Positions 46,966 through 58,889 of a stretch of DNA of 64,000 bases are shown here, one piece after another (position 1 is the stretch's first letter; the number at the start of each line of letters is the position of its first letter). The notes beneath the pieces are model-generated. The model was not told where the DNA came from, did no database searches, and saw only the letters and a list, made by a program, of their open reading frames with translations. The DNA comes from Vitis vinifera (Eukaryota; Streptophyta; Magnoliopsida; Vitales; Vitaceae). Position numbers and translations under genes: made by a program. The stretch spans positions 5,001,001 to 5,065,000 of the forward strand of contig NC_081807.1 in assembly GCF_030704535.1 (NCBI RefSeq). The letters are read 5' to 3'.

Positions 46966-49025
46966 CCTCTAACTCAAACTGGCCAATGCCCCCCGAATCG
47001 CAACCACAGAAGCAATAAGCTAACCAATCGAAACTGACTGTGAATCCGTCTATAGCAACTCAGAGATATGAATCAACCTCTATCCCACTCAACCCAGGGC
47101 ACTGAACCAAGACTGGGACTACAAATAGACCCCTACAAAAGAACCTAAACACAACGACTCAAACACGACTCATGCAACGACACAGGATGCAACGAACAAT
47201 GACCAATGCATGATACACTACAACCCAATACATGACAGGGTGCGACACACAATCATATGGTGACAATCAAAATTTGGATGTACGATAGAAACTCTAGAGT
47301 CACATGAGTGTCTAGTGTGAGACAACTACAAATATGACTAAAGAATTTCTATCGATGATCCAAAAAATGATCGAGGTGTGAAGAAAGTAAATGGGGTGTG
47401 AAGAACACTATCACGAGATCGATACTCAATATAGACCAAAATATCCTTGATTCAACCTTCAACTCGAGCTCCATAAGAAAAAAAAATGATAAGGTGATCA
47501 AGGCAAATCTCTCGAAAAAGGTGTGAATATGAAAATATGCCTTTCACCTTTCTGTAATGAAAATATGAGCATCGAGTTGAAAATCGAACCTAGGATCAAA
47601 CAAATGATGAGGTACTGAGCCCGTGATAGGTGTACAGTATAAAAAGATGATCAATGAACATATCCCAAAGTATCGAGTGAGTGACGACAAAGTGAAGGGG
47701 TGTGCCGAGCCAAGAAATGAGAACAAAAGCCCTAGGGAGAAAACATGCCAAACTCATCGAGTAAAGAGCGACAAGATGAAAGGTGATCCAACCGATACTC
47801 AAACTCATACCGATCTCCGAGCACTCTCAACTGGAGACTAAAAAGAGGGAGTACTAGATCCAAACTGTAACCACAGAGGCTCTGGAAGCCCTCAGATGCA
47901 CCCACGTGTAGAGAGGGAGTCCTAATCGAAGGATCTACGGCTCAACCTACAAGGTCAAGGTGGCTCTAAATGGATATGGGTGGACTTTAAAGATCCCTAG
48001 CAGAAGCGATCATACCCTCCGGCGGTACGCAACCCTCTGCACGCCTCTAAAGAGACGGGGCGCTTCCATGCAAGGTGGTCATCACCTCCACACATGCACT
48101 ACCTCGACATCCCAGGGGGTTTCCTATGGTGAAGCCTCTCAAACTCTCAACGCTCAATGGTCGACTAGAGTGCATAGTGGATGGTGTGGGTGCATCCGAA
48201 AACCCTAAGAAGCTAAAACAGAAAATGAAACACACTGGCCACACAAATATCCATGAAACCTAGCTCCGGGCTATACAGGTCTTCAATGATCGGACTCCAA
48301 TCGACACCAAAGTGTCGCTCTCCTCCAGAATGCTCCCAAACATCGGTATAGCCCGTTGTTAGACCCTACTCTTAACCTCTATCTCGGTTAGAGTACAAGC
48401 ACACACAAGGTCTCACACTTGCAAAAGTGAGAACCGTAATGAAGGAAGTGACCGAGACTAGAGAGTGAGAGATAAGGGGATAGATGTGCGACCCACATAA
48501 ACAAGCGGCACGCAGTCATGCAAAAGGAGGGCAGTCATGCGACACACAATCAAACAAATCTCAGATATATCATCAATGTACACACACAAAATAAGCGAGA
48601 ATACGACGATCAGATGGATAGTGATACAAAGACAACACGCTCAAAGATGATCAAAATAATATACCATCAAGTGGATCAGCATGTCGAGTCGAATGATGTA
48701 TAGTAGTGAGTGTATGCATGTGAAGTGATCAGAACAATCATGACAAAAGCAAAACAATAAGATCAATCATCAATAATCCAGCATGTCAATGTCTCAATCG
48801 AATATATCAATGAAACACAAAAGAAATCATGGTATCAGAATCCTCAATCAATATAAATCGATCATCATAATCAGTATGTCCATGTCCCAAATGAATACAA
48901 TATCTAAGCATGCATCCAATGATATCAAGAACTCTCAATGTGCAATCAAGAAATAGGTATCCACTGATCGACTCATCAAACGCCACGTTTGCTTCACTCT
49001 AAGTTCAAGCTTGACCCTCTAAAGG
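46966..49025 (-). other. Leader region of the large retrotransposon
   Basis: About 2 kb between the primer-binding site and gag. It has no long open frame on the sense strand and no recognisable domain. Such long untranslated leaders are usual for TAT/Ogre elements. A packaging signal would be expected here but cannot be recognised. Confidence 0.6.
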
Positions 49026-49043
49026 TCCCCAGTGGAGTCGCCA
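49026..49043 (-). other. Primer-binding-site-like sequence
   Basis: On the - strand TGGCGACTCCACTGGGGA begins three bases after the 5' LTR. It starts with TGG, the complement of a tRNA CCA end. The cognate tRNA is not certain (a tRNA-Arg is used by Ogre-type elements). Confidence 0.6.
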
Positions 49044-49046
49044 TTT

Positions 49047-52000
49047 TGTGGACCCTGCATTTCGATCGCTCGAATGCGTTTCCCACTCGATGGCGAAACT
49101 CGATTTTTATTTCGAAAAATTGTATATCTCTTGATTATTTGAAAATGACTTGGAGTCGCCACTTATTTTTGTTTTATTTTTAAAGGGTAAACAAAATAAG
49201 AAAGAAAAACCCTAAGTGTGACTCCTTATTTTGGAAAAGGCGGTCTATGAAAAATCGGATCGGGTTCGGGGGTCAGGTTACTTATCGGGAAGGTACGGTA
49301 AAAACCGTAGCACCCCTCTAAGTCCCTAAGTCGGGTCTCTACTAATGAGGTGAAGCTAACATGGCAATCAATGAGAAAATCAAATAAATACTCGAATCAA
49401 TCATGCACATGTGAGAGGCAAAGCATATATAAAGAATGAGCAAAATATGAATAGATGCATACCTGAGCGGCAATCACGAATGCGCTATCATGAAACATGG
49501 TTAGTGAACAATAAACAGATATAATTAAGCGCATATCAAGAATAGAGCAAATCAATCATGCCTAGAAAGCCAATCAACTAATCAGTAAATCAATCATGAA
49601 ATCACATATGTAGGGCCCCCACCAAAGCCCGTTTATTTTTATATGAATTAATTCCATAAATTCCATTATTTGGAATAACAGAATTAAATTCATACTTATT
49701 TTAAAACATTTAAAAAAAAACCATGGGAGTTATAAAATTTGCTTGCCAGAAAAGAAAATGGCAGCAAAGTTTTATTTAAAAACGGGATTTTTGATACCTA
49801 AGACTCTAAGGATGAAAAACTTGGATTATTTAAAGAAAGGGACTTTGAAAGCTATTTTAAAAAAAACAAAAGGAAGAAATGGAAGGTGGCACGTGGCCAA
49901 GGGTGGCCATGCATAAAGGTGGCCATGCAGAGAAAATTCCCTTATGGACCCCTCCTAGAGGAACAAGTTTGCCGTCGGGGAACGGCTCATCCGTTGGAAG
50001 CATCGCCACCTGATCTGCCCGAACTCAAAATCACCTACGTCCTTGCTTGATGTGAATGCTAAGGAAGTCATCACCTGGAGCTGAGGTAATAGAGAATCGA
50101 TGCCACTCAAATAGAGAAACTGCAGGGCATTGAACAAACATGTACTGTCCACTCTTATAACGGAAACTGAGGGGGCTTGGACATTTGCAATACGAGGACA
50201 TTTCCTGGATACATAGCAACCTTAAGAAGCCGGACAACATAGAAACCAGACCGAGACAATCTCAAGGTCCGTTCTCTTGCATATAGGCAGACAGGAACTG
50301 CAAGATACGTCCATGTCGTCTTGAGATACCACTTATGCACAAGATAAAGATGAGTTCCATGGATGAGACGACTTGCTTGTCTGTGCAAGGGCAGATAAGG
50401 CAGGTTGCAGTGGTTTCGGGGTCGCCGACGCCAGCTCCGACGAGGGGAAACTGCACTTGGTCGCTGTAGTGGTAGTGATGACTGAAGCTTTTGCTCCATG
50501 GCTGATTTATAGGAACTGTGCACTAGGGACCATTCACGTACAGGTGGAGCCTTGTTGTATATTTCAAGGCTATGACTCCGGTTGCGAGACTTGCTCCGGT
50601 CACCATCATAAGCCTGCCCCTTGTTAGGGCTCTGACTCCTACTTCGGCTATGAGCTCTACCCTTTTCTCCAGCCCTGACACTACTTGCATGGTCAACTTG
50701 AGATATCATGAAAACTCCAGACTGTTGTACACTTTCATCCAATCTCAACCACTTACCCGGTAGAGTGTGAAAGGTACGTGGTGTAGATGGAGCCAAACGG
50801 GATTTGTGAGGGCTTGGTGGAATATCTTGGTTCGATGGTTAGTGAGAGGAGTGTCTTGGTGGGTATCAGAAGCGGGTATAGATATGGGTAGGGGAATGTG
50901 GGCATAATGGTTTGAATAGAGTTGAAGATGGAGAGGGAAATGGGTATGAAAGAGTTTGAAGAGAGAGGAAAGGCGGTAATGTGGAATGGGTTTCATGAGT
51001 GCATGCATGGGGCATGAAGATGATATGGTGTGGTGTGAATTAGTGGGAGGACAGTGTATGAGATGAAATGAGTTGGATGGGTGTGGTTGAATGGGTATGG
51101 AGGATTTGCATGGATCCAATGGGTACAGAGAGGTGGGCATTATTTGTGAAATGGGTATGAAAAGGGAAACGGGTAGATGAGTGAGCTGGCAGTGAAATCA
51201 GCTTGACGAAAAATGAAACCATGATGATCAGAATTACATGCTCAGCAAAGAGTTCATAAGGGGTCACCCGCCTGAGATGTGTCACTTGAGTAACACATGC
51301 GGCCTGCAGGCATTGCCTTCCTTCATAATTTCTGAGCAATCATCTCCCGTCCTTATCAGATTAATCCCCACAGTTTACCCTCTCTTTGTTGCACCCATCA
51401 GATACCTTCCCTGCTTGGCATATATTTCTCTATCTCAATCGAGTGATATCTCTTCCATAAAACTTACATCTCTTATCATCAAACTGCTCTTCCATACCAC
51501 AACGGTCACGTCAACCCTGCTGATTGTTCAAATACCATCAAACGAACTAGAAGTTGGAGATTCTCAACAGCTGGATCATCTTGAGTCTGAACGAACTAAG
51601 AAAAACTCACTGAAAGCCCTCACATAGCTTCTTCAGACCGGGATGAGAAACCAGGTACATGCCAAGGATGAGTACCAGAAAACAGAGGAAGATGGAGAAA
51701 CAGAGCATAACAGAAAACAAGTAAATAAAGAAAATCTCGGAAAATCCACTTCATTAGTCATCAATGGATCTTCCGAGCAGGTGAGTAAGCCACATCAAGT
51801 GTAGACACAGGCATGAATCTTGAACATCTCATCATCACAAATGGAGGCAAAGCAAGTTAAAATCAATAATGGCAAACATTAAAGACATGATTATCTCTCA
51901 ACAAACAAACCGGTGGCCTCCAATATCCACCCCAAATAACATAATGTTAAGGAAAAGCAGTGAATAATAAGAGATGAAGGGAAAGCTGTGTACGTACCTG

Positions 52001-52521
52001 GGTTCTTCAAGCAAAATGCCTATGGAAAACCAGAGAATCCTCTCTCTAGCTTACTCTGAAATATGCTATGTCTCCTCAAGAATTCTCTCTAAGCTAGAAA
52101 CTCTCACCTCTCTCCAGAAAACTCCTCTGTTTTTCTCCTCTCCCCCAGAAAAACTTTTTCCCCTTGGTTTTCTCCCTGAGCTCCCCTCAAGCTCTAACCA
52201 TCCTCTCAAAAATATCTCTCCTGCTCTCAAAAGCACCCCCGGTTCCTCAGCTTCTACCCGTCCCCCTCTCTCTCTCATACGCTCCTCATCCAACAGAAAA
52301 AGACACCTCTCTCTTGCAGCTGGCATGCTGCCCAATAACGGCCTGCAGATCCTCAGCATCTCCTCCTATTCGTGTTGCTTTCCCATTCGTCCATCAACTC
52401 CACTAAGTTGATTCCATAGCCACCAACCAGGAGGCAGCACTTGGCTTTCAAGGAGCCCTCCAGCTGGCCAGTGAGCTGCACAAAATGAGAGAAAAAAACG
52501 TGCCCTTAATGGGGGTCTACA
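49047..52521 (-). repeat. 5' LTR of the large element (right copy)
   Basis: 3,475 bp, nearly identical to 35,681-39,153. In sense orientation it begins TGTAGACCCCCATTAAGGG and ends GGGTCCACA. A possible leader splice donor, AACCCAG|GTACGTAC, occurs at about 51,999 (complement strand). Confidence 0.95.
50031..50378 (-). pseudogene. RBOH (NADPH oxidase) gene fragment captured in the 5' LTR
   Basis: Second copy of the RBOH fragment, with the same frameshift as in the other LTR. So the fragment was already broken and already part of the LTR when this element inserted. It differs at a few bases, for example reading ITSAPGDD where the other copy reads ITSTPGDD. Confidence 0.82.
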
Positions 52522-52526
52522 CTTAA
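52522..52526. repeat. Target-site duplication CTTAA (right)
   Basis: Matches 35,676-35,680. Confidence 0.95.
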
Positions 52527-52529
52527 ATT

Positions 52530-53460
52530 TTAAAATAATTAATTTAGAAATTCTATACTTTTCCCAAAAAAAAAGTAAAAAAAATGGCCAAGTGGTTGAA
52601 CTTCTACATCAACAACTTAAATTCTTATAAGACTTCCAAGGCTACATCCACAACTTTAATTCTTATAAGACTTCCAAGGCATGGTCTTCGACTACTCTTC
52701 CAAATATCTTTATTGCATGACTAATTGATTATTAATAGGGTCTTTCCAAAATTTGGTAGAAGTATCATTCACTCGTTCAAACATACTTAAAGATGAAAAT
52801 TCTTATCCAAATTTATATCATAATTATTCTCTCTGCTACATTTTAAAAAAAATATTAAGTTGCAGTTGCATATATGAATATGTGTATGACTATTATTTGT
52901 CAAACTCAAATTTTGTTGAATTAAGAAACCATAATTTTGAAAACCAGTTTAATGATGATTTAATTGACTATAAATTTTGATGTCTCCAATAGGTCATATT
53001 TTAATTTTTTTTTAAGGATTATTAACTTGAAATTTAAAATGCTAATATTTGTTTTAAAAAAAAAGATTAATTTAAGGATTTTTTCAAAAGGACATTTTTA
53101 GAGCTTCTACCGACATCAAAATCTTAATTTTGTATTCTAAATAATAATCTTTTCTTCACCTAAATATTTTATACAACTAGAAAAATATTAGAAATTATAT
53201 TTATATCTTAAGATTAAAATATTAGAAAAATGCAAAGGTTGGATTGGTGTAAATACTTAAAACCAAATAAAAACATCCCAATAATATAAAGTTTAGTCTT
53301 ATGACAAAAGTGGTTTAAGACAAATATTAATTTCATCATGAGTGGCATTTTTGTAATATTTTTAGTAGCGCCAATTTCGTTGGTCCAACTTCATTAATTT
53401 TTTTGACAAAGATATTGATTGGACTACCCCACCTTCATTTTCTACCGATGTTTTTTTAGT
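52530..53460. repeat. Diverged duplicate of 34,380-34,800
   Basis: Carries the same ordered phrases as 34,380-34,800 but is longer because of internal insertions. One of these is a 38-bp direct duplication around TTCTTATAAGACTTCCAAGG at 52,614-52,680. Non-coding. Confidence 0.55.
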
Positions 53461-53562
53461 TAGTTGAATTTATTTAAGATCAAATAATAATTTAGCCCAA
53501 CCCTTGACCCTTATTTTTAATAAATTTTAAATATTTCAGTATCATTTTATTTTTAAACTAAT

Positions 53563-53880
53563 GGGGTGTTTGGTAAAATTGTTTGATGAAATTCATTTAA
53601 AACTTATTTTAAATTATTAAATTGACATATTTATTATCATAAATTATAATTAGGATAAAAAAGGTTAGTAACAAAAGATAAAAGTAATGGATAAAAAGGT
53701 AAAATGAATATATAAACTTAAGAATAAATTAATTATTATTTTTTTATTACTTAAAATTGTGTTTTTTATTTTAAGTTATATCATTAAATTAATTTACTAA
53801 ATATACTTAATTTATTTAATGACTTAAATCAAGTTATTAAGTCACTCTAAATTATTAAGTTGGTTTACCAAATAATCATT
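53563..53880. mobile_element. MITE with GGTGTTTGGTAAA-type ends, copy 1
   Basis: Left end GGGGTGTTTGGTAAA and right end TTTACCAAATAATC form an imperfect inverted repeat. The interior is AT-rich and lacks coding sequence. It is directly followed by a second copy. Confidence 0.55.
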
Positions 53881-53883
53881 AAA

Positions 53884-54312
53884 GGGGTGTTTGGTAAAAT
53901 TTAGTACTTATTACTTAATGATTTAAGTTAATTTTAAATTAAATTTTTCTTAAGTTGTTGATTTAAAACTTATTATTTAATTCTTATTTTAAATATTAAT
54001 GTTATTTGATAAAATTTAATTTAAAAACTATTTTAAATCATCAAATTGACATATTTATTATCATAAATTATAGTTTGGACAAAGCAAGTCAATAAACAAT
54101 GAAGGTTGTCGAGATTATAACAAATAAGAATAAAAAACTAAAATAAAAATATGGACTTAAAAATAAATTAATTATTTTTACTTATTATTTAAAGTTATTT
54201 TTAACTTTAAGTTATATCATTAAATTATTTTATCAAACATATTTAATTTATTTAACGACTTAAATTAAGTTATCAAGTTACTTAAAGTTATAAGTTAGTT
54301 TACCAAACATCG
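53884..54312. mobile_element. MITE with GGTGTTTGGTAAA-type ends, copy 2
   Basis: Left end GGGGTGTTTGGTAAA and right end TTTACCAAACATC. It shares internal phrases with copy 1 (AAATTGACATATTTATTATC) and with 22,440-23,010. The two adjacent copies look like a tandem or nested pair. Confidence 0.6.
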
Positions 54313-55207
54313 ATAATTCTTATTATTAAAAATTTTATTTGAATGTAAAAATTTTAAATTTTTAACATTTTTATAACTTCTTTAGCTTAATAAAATTAAA
54401 TATTTTAAATAAAATTTATTATTATTTTTTAAAATTTTGTCTCTAGGCTACTTGTCTCCGTGGGAGTAAGCTTTAATAATTTTTTCTTGCTGTAGGATCA
54501 CCATTCCTTAAAGGATACGTCACATTAATCAATGTATATTATTTCTCCCATTTCTCAATATTATGGATTTTTCAAATAAATAAATTTAAAATATCTAAAA
54601 AAACCTAAAATTTATTAATTCGATGTAGAATTTAGAAAATATGGTAATATAATATTAATAGGATGATAATATCACCAATGCATCGAGAGAATCACCGCAT
54701 TATCCTTTTTAATAATAATATTTATTTTTATTTATTTTGTTGTCTTTTTTGAAAATTTGAAATTTAATTGTAGTAGCGAATCAGCTGCTAGCAGAATAAG
54801 ACGTAGTTGAATCCAGTAGACTCGACCGCAGGTGATAACTACCTGTTAATTTACTGGAGTGGTCAAAAACTCATGTGGATGCCACGTGGCAAGGGAGATC
54901 GTACAGGCTGCATCATCTCATCCACCATACACGAATCCACATTATCATATTTAAAAGAAAATTAAAAATTAGAAAAAGAAAAGAGAGAGAGAAAAAAAAA
55001 AAGGAAAAAGGGAAATCTCATACATCATCTTTTTCTCAGCTTTTATTATTATTAATATTATTACACCACTCCCTCTCTCTCTCTTTCTATTTCTCTCTCT
55101 AAAATCTTGGATCTATTCCGACTCCCAAAGCTCAGCCTCGGCCGAGCGCCACCAGAGGAACGACCTCCGGCCACCACATCGCCATCGGACCAGGCTGTTC
55201 TGAATAC
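54313..55207. other. Upstream region and 5' leader of the CRK gene
   Basis: AT-rich upstream DNA followed by a CT-rich stretch (CTCCCTCTCTCTCTCTTTC near 55,070), typical of plant promoter-leader junctions. No clear TATA box at a fixed distance. Confidence 0.5.
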
Positions 55208-55241
55208 ATGTGATAAACGAAGCAATGTCATGAGTTTCTAG
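55208..55241 (+). promoter_or_regulatory. Three tiny upstream ORFs before the CRK start codon
   Basis: In the 45 bases before the main ATG there is an ATG-TGA start-stop pair at 55,208-55,213, then ATG-TCA-TGA at 55,225-55,233, then ATG-AGT-TTC-TAG at 55,230-55,241. If the transcript starts upstream, scanning ribosomes would meet all three before the kinase AUG. A regulatory role is inferred. Confidence 0.5.
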
Positions 55242-55252
55242 AAAGCGAGGAA

Positions 55253-55756
55253 ATGGGAATCTGCGCCTCAAAGCCTCCGAAGCAGAATCCGTACGCCCCG
55301 GAGTCTTTGGAACCTTCTGCAACCCCTGGAGCAGTCAGCAAGGATGAGGCGGAGGGGCCGGGGAAGCGCTCGCCGTTCTTCCCCTTCTACAGTCCCAGTC
55401 CGGCGCACTACCTCTTCTCCAAGAAGTCTCCGGCGGTGCGGAGCGCCAGCTCCACGCCACGGCGGTTCTTCAAGAGGCCGTTTCCGCCGCCGTCTCCGGC
55501 GAAGCATATAAAGGCGGTGCTGGCCCGAAGGCAGGGAAAGAAGGCGGCCGCGATACCGGAGGGGGAGGGGGAGGAGGAAGAAGCTGCGGCGGGAGGTTTG
55601 GATAAGAGTTTCGGGTTCTCGAAGCAGTTCACCAGTAAGTATGAGGTTGGCGAAGAAGTGGGGAGGGGACATTTTGGGTATACTTGTTCTGCTAGGTTCA
55701 AGAAAGGTGAGCGCAAGGGTCAGCAAGTTGCTGTCAAAGTCATCCCTAAAGCCAAG
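55253..55756 (+). CDS. CDPK-related protein kinase (CRK), exon 1 only
   Basis: One exon of 168 codons, ending in phase 0 at GCCAAG|GTTTGG. The N-terminus MGICASKP carries Gly2 for myristoylation and Cys4 for palmitoylation, which implies membrane attachment. A Pro/Ser-rich variable region follows (residues about 10-115, including RRFFKRPFPPPSPAKHIKAV). The kinase domain then begins: KYEVGEEVGRGHFGYTCSA with the ATP glycine loop G137-x-G139-x2-G142, and VAVKVIPKAK with the catalytic Lys162. This order is typical of CRKs, which phosphorylate substrates at the plasma membrane and have degenerate EF-hands. The remaining kinase exons are not found in the following 8.2 kb, so the next intron is very long or the gene is disrupted. 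Confidence 0.88.
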
Positions 55757-57311
55757 GTTTGGTCTTTTCCTTTTTTTCCTTTGATTTTCTCTTTGTGTTG
55801 TTATTTGCTTTTCTGAAGATTCGCATATGCGAATGACACCAAATTTCAAAAGACACCAAATTTCAAACGATGATCACTGTGTGATTTATTAGGGTTCAAT
55901 TGATTTAAGTTATTTGATATTTTTCCTTCAAATATACATGCATGTGTGTATGTATATTTCTTTATTTTACTTGTCTATACATTTAACGTATGTGTATATA
56001 TTCCACTTAGCTAGGAAGAGTGACGACAGAGGAGGAACTATCGCATGTTTACATATTTGGCGCCTTCAAATATTTTTACGGGAAGAATATTGTTTGTTCT
56101 TTCATTTTTGCGTGATACTGTAGGAGCTTTAGAGCTAAATAATTTTCTTGATTGGAAGTTTGTCTGTGAGACTTATCGGTTAAATTGTTTATTTTTGGGT
56201 CAATGGTAGGGCATGCTTCCAGTCTGCATATATTGAAAAACACCCCCAGCTACTCTCTTGATGCCTTTACCTTTGATTTGCATATTTTATGTTTAAATTG
56301 CATTTTGGTCTAACAGTACAGTTATGAATCATCAATCTGTTTAATTGGAAATTGATGGAAGGGGTCAAGGACGTAATCAGAAAGAAAATTAATGATAAAA
56401 ATGTTTTGTCTTCACTTAATGACAAAACACTCTGTTGTTATATAAGTTTTGGCTGCTGTACTAAGGGATCAAAAGCAGATGGTTTATGGTCATGATTGAA
56501 CCTGATCATTTGAAAAAAATTATTGTCCCAAACAGGGTTTGGATCATGGTCTACTAAGAAACTAAGTTCAGTGTACAATCACTCAAATGAGGCCCACTAC
56601 TGGACCATGCTCACAGGTCATGGCCATCCTAGCCTGACTGAAGCTTGTGATGGGGGCCACATGACATGATTGGGAGTAGGTCCATGGTTTGGGTTATATC
56701 TCCCTCCTAGCTAGTGGACCTACTCAAAGGAAATGGTGATGGGCTAGCTGCACTGTGATGTGCATCAACCAGATAGGAGCATTACTCCAAATGATTGGCA
56801 CATTAAATTGACTATATGATTTATTTTACTCCTAATCTCAGATCAAATTGAAGGTGTTTCATCAATTATTTGAGCGTATGCATGATGGTCTATTCATAGA
56901 AAGGGGAGTATATCCAGCTAATGAAGATAAGGAGCTCAGAAACCTAAATCAAGGCCCAAGAAAGCCATTGTGCACCTATTTTCCCTTCCTTAGAAAATGA
57001 TTTTCTAGGATCATTTATTAACCAGTTGGAAGAGGAAAAACTTTTCAATGAGAGATGCTGTGCATGTGCCAAAAATTGTGGATGTAACCAAACACAAAGA
57101 TGCTAGAATAGGACAAATTAATTTTGTTGCTTTCTCAAAGGTACATGCATGTTGTGGTGTTTGTGGTTTCCTTTAGTTTTTGCACCTAAGTTCTCTAAAT
57201 GCAGTCAAAACCATGGAAAAGAGGTTCTAGAGCCATAGCAGACAGTAATGATGAAATATTGAATTTTTTCTCATAAATTTATATTCTTATAATCTCAAGT
57301 TAATTGACAAA
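55757..57311 (+). other. Start of the long CRK intron
   Basis: Non-coding DNA with no kinase exon and no repeat that I can define. Confidence 0.5.
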
Positions 57312-57319
57312 GCCTTATC

Positions 57320-58520
57320 AGTGTTTTTAAAGGCGTTGGTGGGGCGCGCCTTGAGGCGCGCCTTGAGGCGAGGCGCAGCGAAAACGCGTTGAGGCGTTAA
57401 AAATAAAGCGAAACACCTGAAAGGCGTACGCTTTTCTGGTGAGGCGTGACTGAGGCGCGCTTTGATCGCGCCTTTCACGCTTTTCCGGTGAGGCGTACGC
57501 GTCGTCGGATCTGATGTGGCAATGAAAGATTTAAAAAAAAAACCCTAAGAATACCTAAAACCCCAGTCCCGACTGAAAACAAACCCAAAACAAACCCTAC
57601 CTCTTCCAGTCAAGCGGCGACGGAGTGCTCACCTTCGGCGGCGACCAATTGCAGCGATCTTCTCCGGCGGCAATCCCTCTCATCTCCAGGTATGTTGCGA
57701 ACTCCCTCTTCCATGGTTTCTCCCTCTTCGTTCCTCTTCCCCGGTATCCTTTCCCCCACGCTCTCCTTAATTTCCACCATTTTTTAATGGGGCTAGTGGT
57801 ATGGCCCCATTGCTCAGGGCTTAGGTGCAAAAGTCAGAGAAAGCGTGCGGTAGGCAATCTTTAGTGGCGGTTTAGGAACTCCAGCGGCGGCGGATAATAT
57901 AATTATTGGTATAAAACAATATTCTTCTATTTTATCTGTGAGGTTGACAAAGGTTCGGGCCGATAATCCTTTCAACCGGAAAATAACACTTACTTTTAAA
58001 TATTAAATACGATTTTCTTAAGAAAATGGTTGTCTAATTGTTAACCAAACCTCACACCATTGAAAAAAATAAATTAAAAAATATAATTTTTTTTTATGTA
58101 ATTTAATGATCAATGTGATTTATTACTAATAATTTTTTTTTTAAAATAAAAATCTTCCATCAATCACGATCATACTTTTTAAAATATAAAATTATAAAAT
58201 ATAAAAAAGTTTAATATAATAAGGACAAATTTATTATAAAATATAAAAAGATTAAACATATAATAAAGCAGATTAATCATTCATTATATTTGACAATACA
58301 ATAATTTTGTGATTAAATTAGGCAAAGTATGTTTTTTTTATGATTCTAATGAATTATTTTCATGTTTTTATTTATGCTATTTTATTTTATATATTTTAAA
58401 ATATTAATTAATTATATAAAGTAAGGCTCAAAAAGCTTACGCCTCAACGCCTCGAGGCTTACGCCTCGCCTCACGAACACAAAAACGCCTCGCCTTACGC
58501 TTTCGCCTTTAAAAACTTTG
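57320..58520. mobile_element. Non-autonomous hAT-type DNA transposon in the CRK intron
   Basis: Flanked by an exact 8-bp duplication AGCCTTAT (57,312-57,319 and 58,521-58,528), the hallmark of hAT elements. Terminal inverted repeats are CAGTGTTTTTAAAGGCG on the left and CGCCTTTAAAAACTTTG on the right. Sub-terminal regions are dense in GAGGCG/CGCCTC motifs, a typical transposase-binding layout. The interior holds a leader-like segment with a splice-donor-like CCAG|GTATGTTG at about 57,688 and AT-rich DNA, but no transposase. Length is 1,201 bp. Confidence 0.85.
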
Positions 58521-58889
58521 AGCCTTATATACAAATTACTTGGGATTTACTACAGATCATTCTTCACATAGCGTTAAACAGGCCTAGTTGAAGATGCAAC
58601 AACTATCAAATTGTTTTGCCATACTTGCTGCTAATTAACATCTACAAAGCAAAGTATGAATCGACCAACGTGAATGCAAATAATTAATGAGATATGTGAG
58701 AAAAATTATTTTGATATTGTAAAATAATCTCTTAGCTACCAAGAGATTTATGCTAAGATTTCCTTTAGAAGCTAAGCTAGGGATGTACTGTATAATTTCA
58801 TTGCTGGCTTTAATTTGGCATACTTTTCTGCCATGACTACTTTAAAATATTTGCTAAATCTCAATGGTTGACATTGTGTGCTTACAAGA

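Larger units (their letters stand above)
35681..52521 (-). mobile_element. Complete 16.8-kb Ty3/gypsy-like (TAT/Ogre-type) non-autonomous LTR retrotransposon
   Basis: Two 3.47-kb LTRs, a 5-bp duplication CTTAA, a primer-binding-site-like and a polypurine motif at the right places, and gag-like ORFs place the element on the - strand. In sense order: 5' LTR (52,521-49,047), PBS, a 2-kb leader, frameshifted gag (46,965-45,600), a second gag-like ORF (45,091-44,417), 5.2 kb of non-coding DNA with tandem repeats, PPT, 3' LTR (39,153-35,681). I see no protease, reverse transcriptase, RNase H or integrase motif in any frame, so it must rely on enzymes from a relative. Huge LTRs, the gag zinc-knuckle type and a repeat-rich 3' UTR fit the TAT/Ogre lineage. 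LTR divergence is under about 0.5% by eye, so insertion is recent. Confidence 0.88.
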
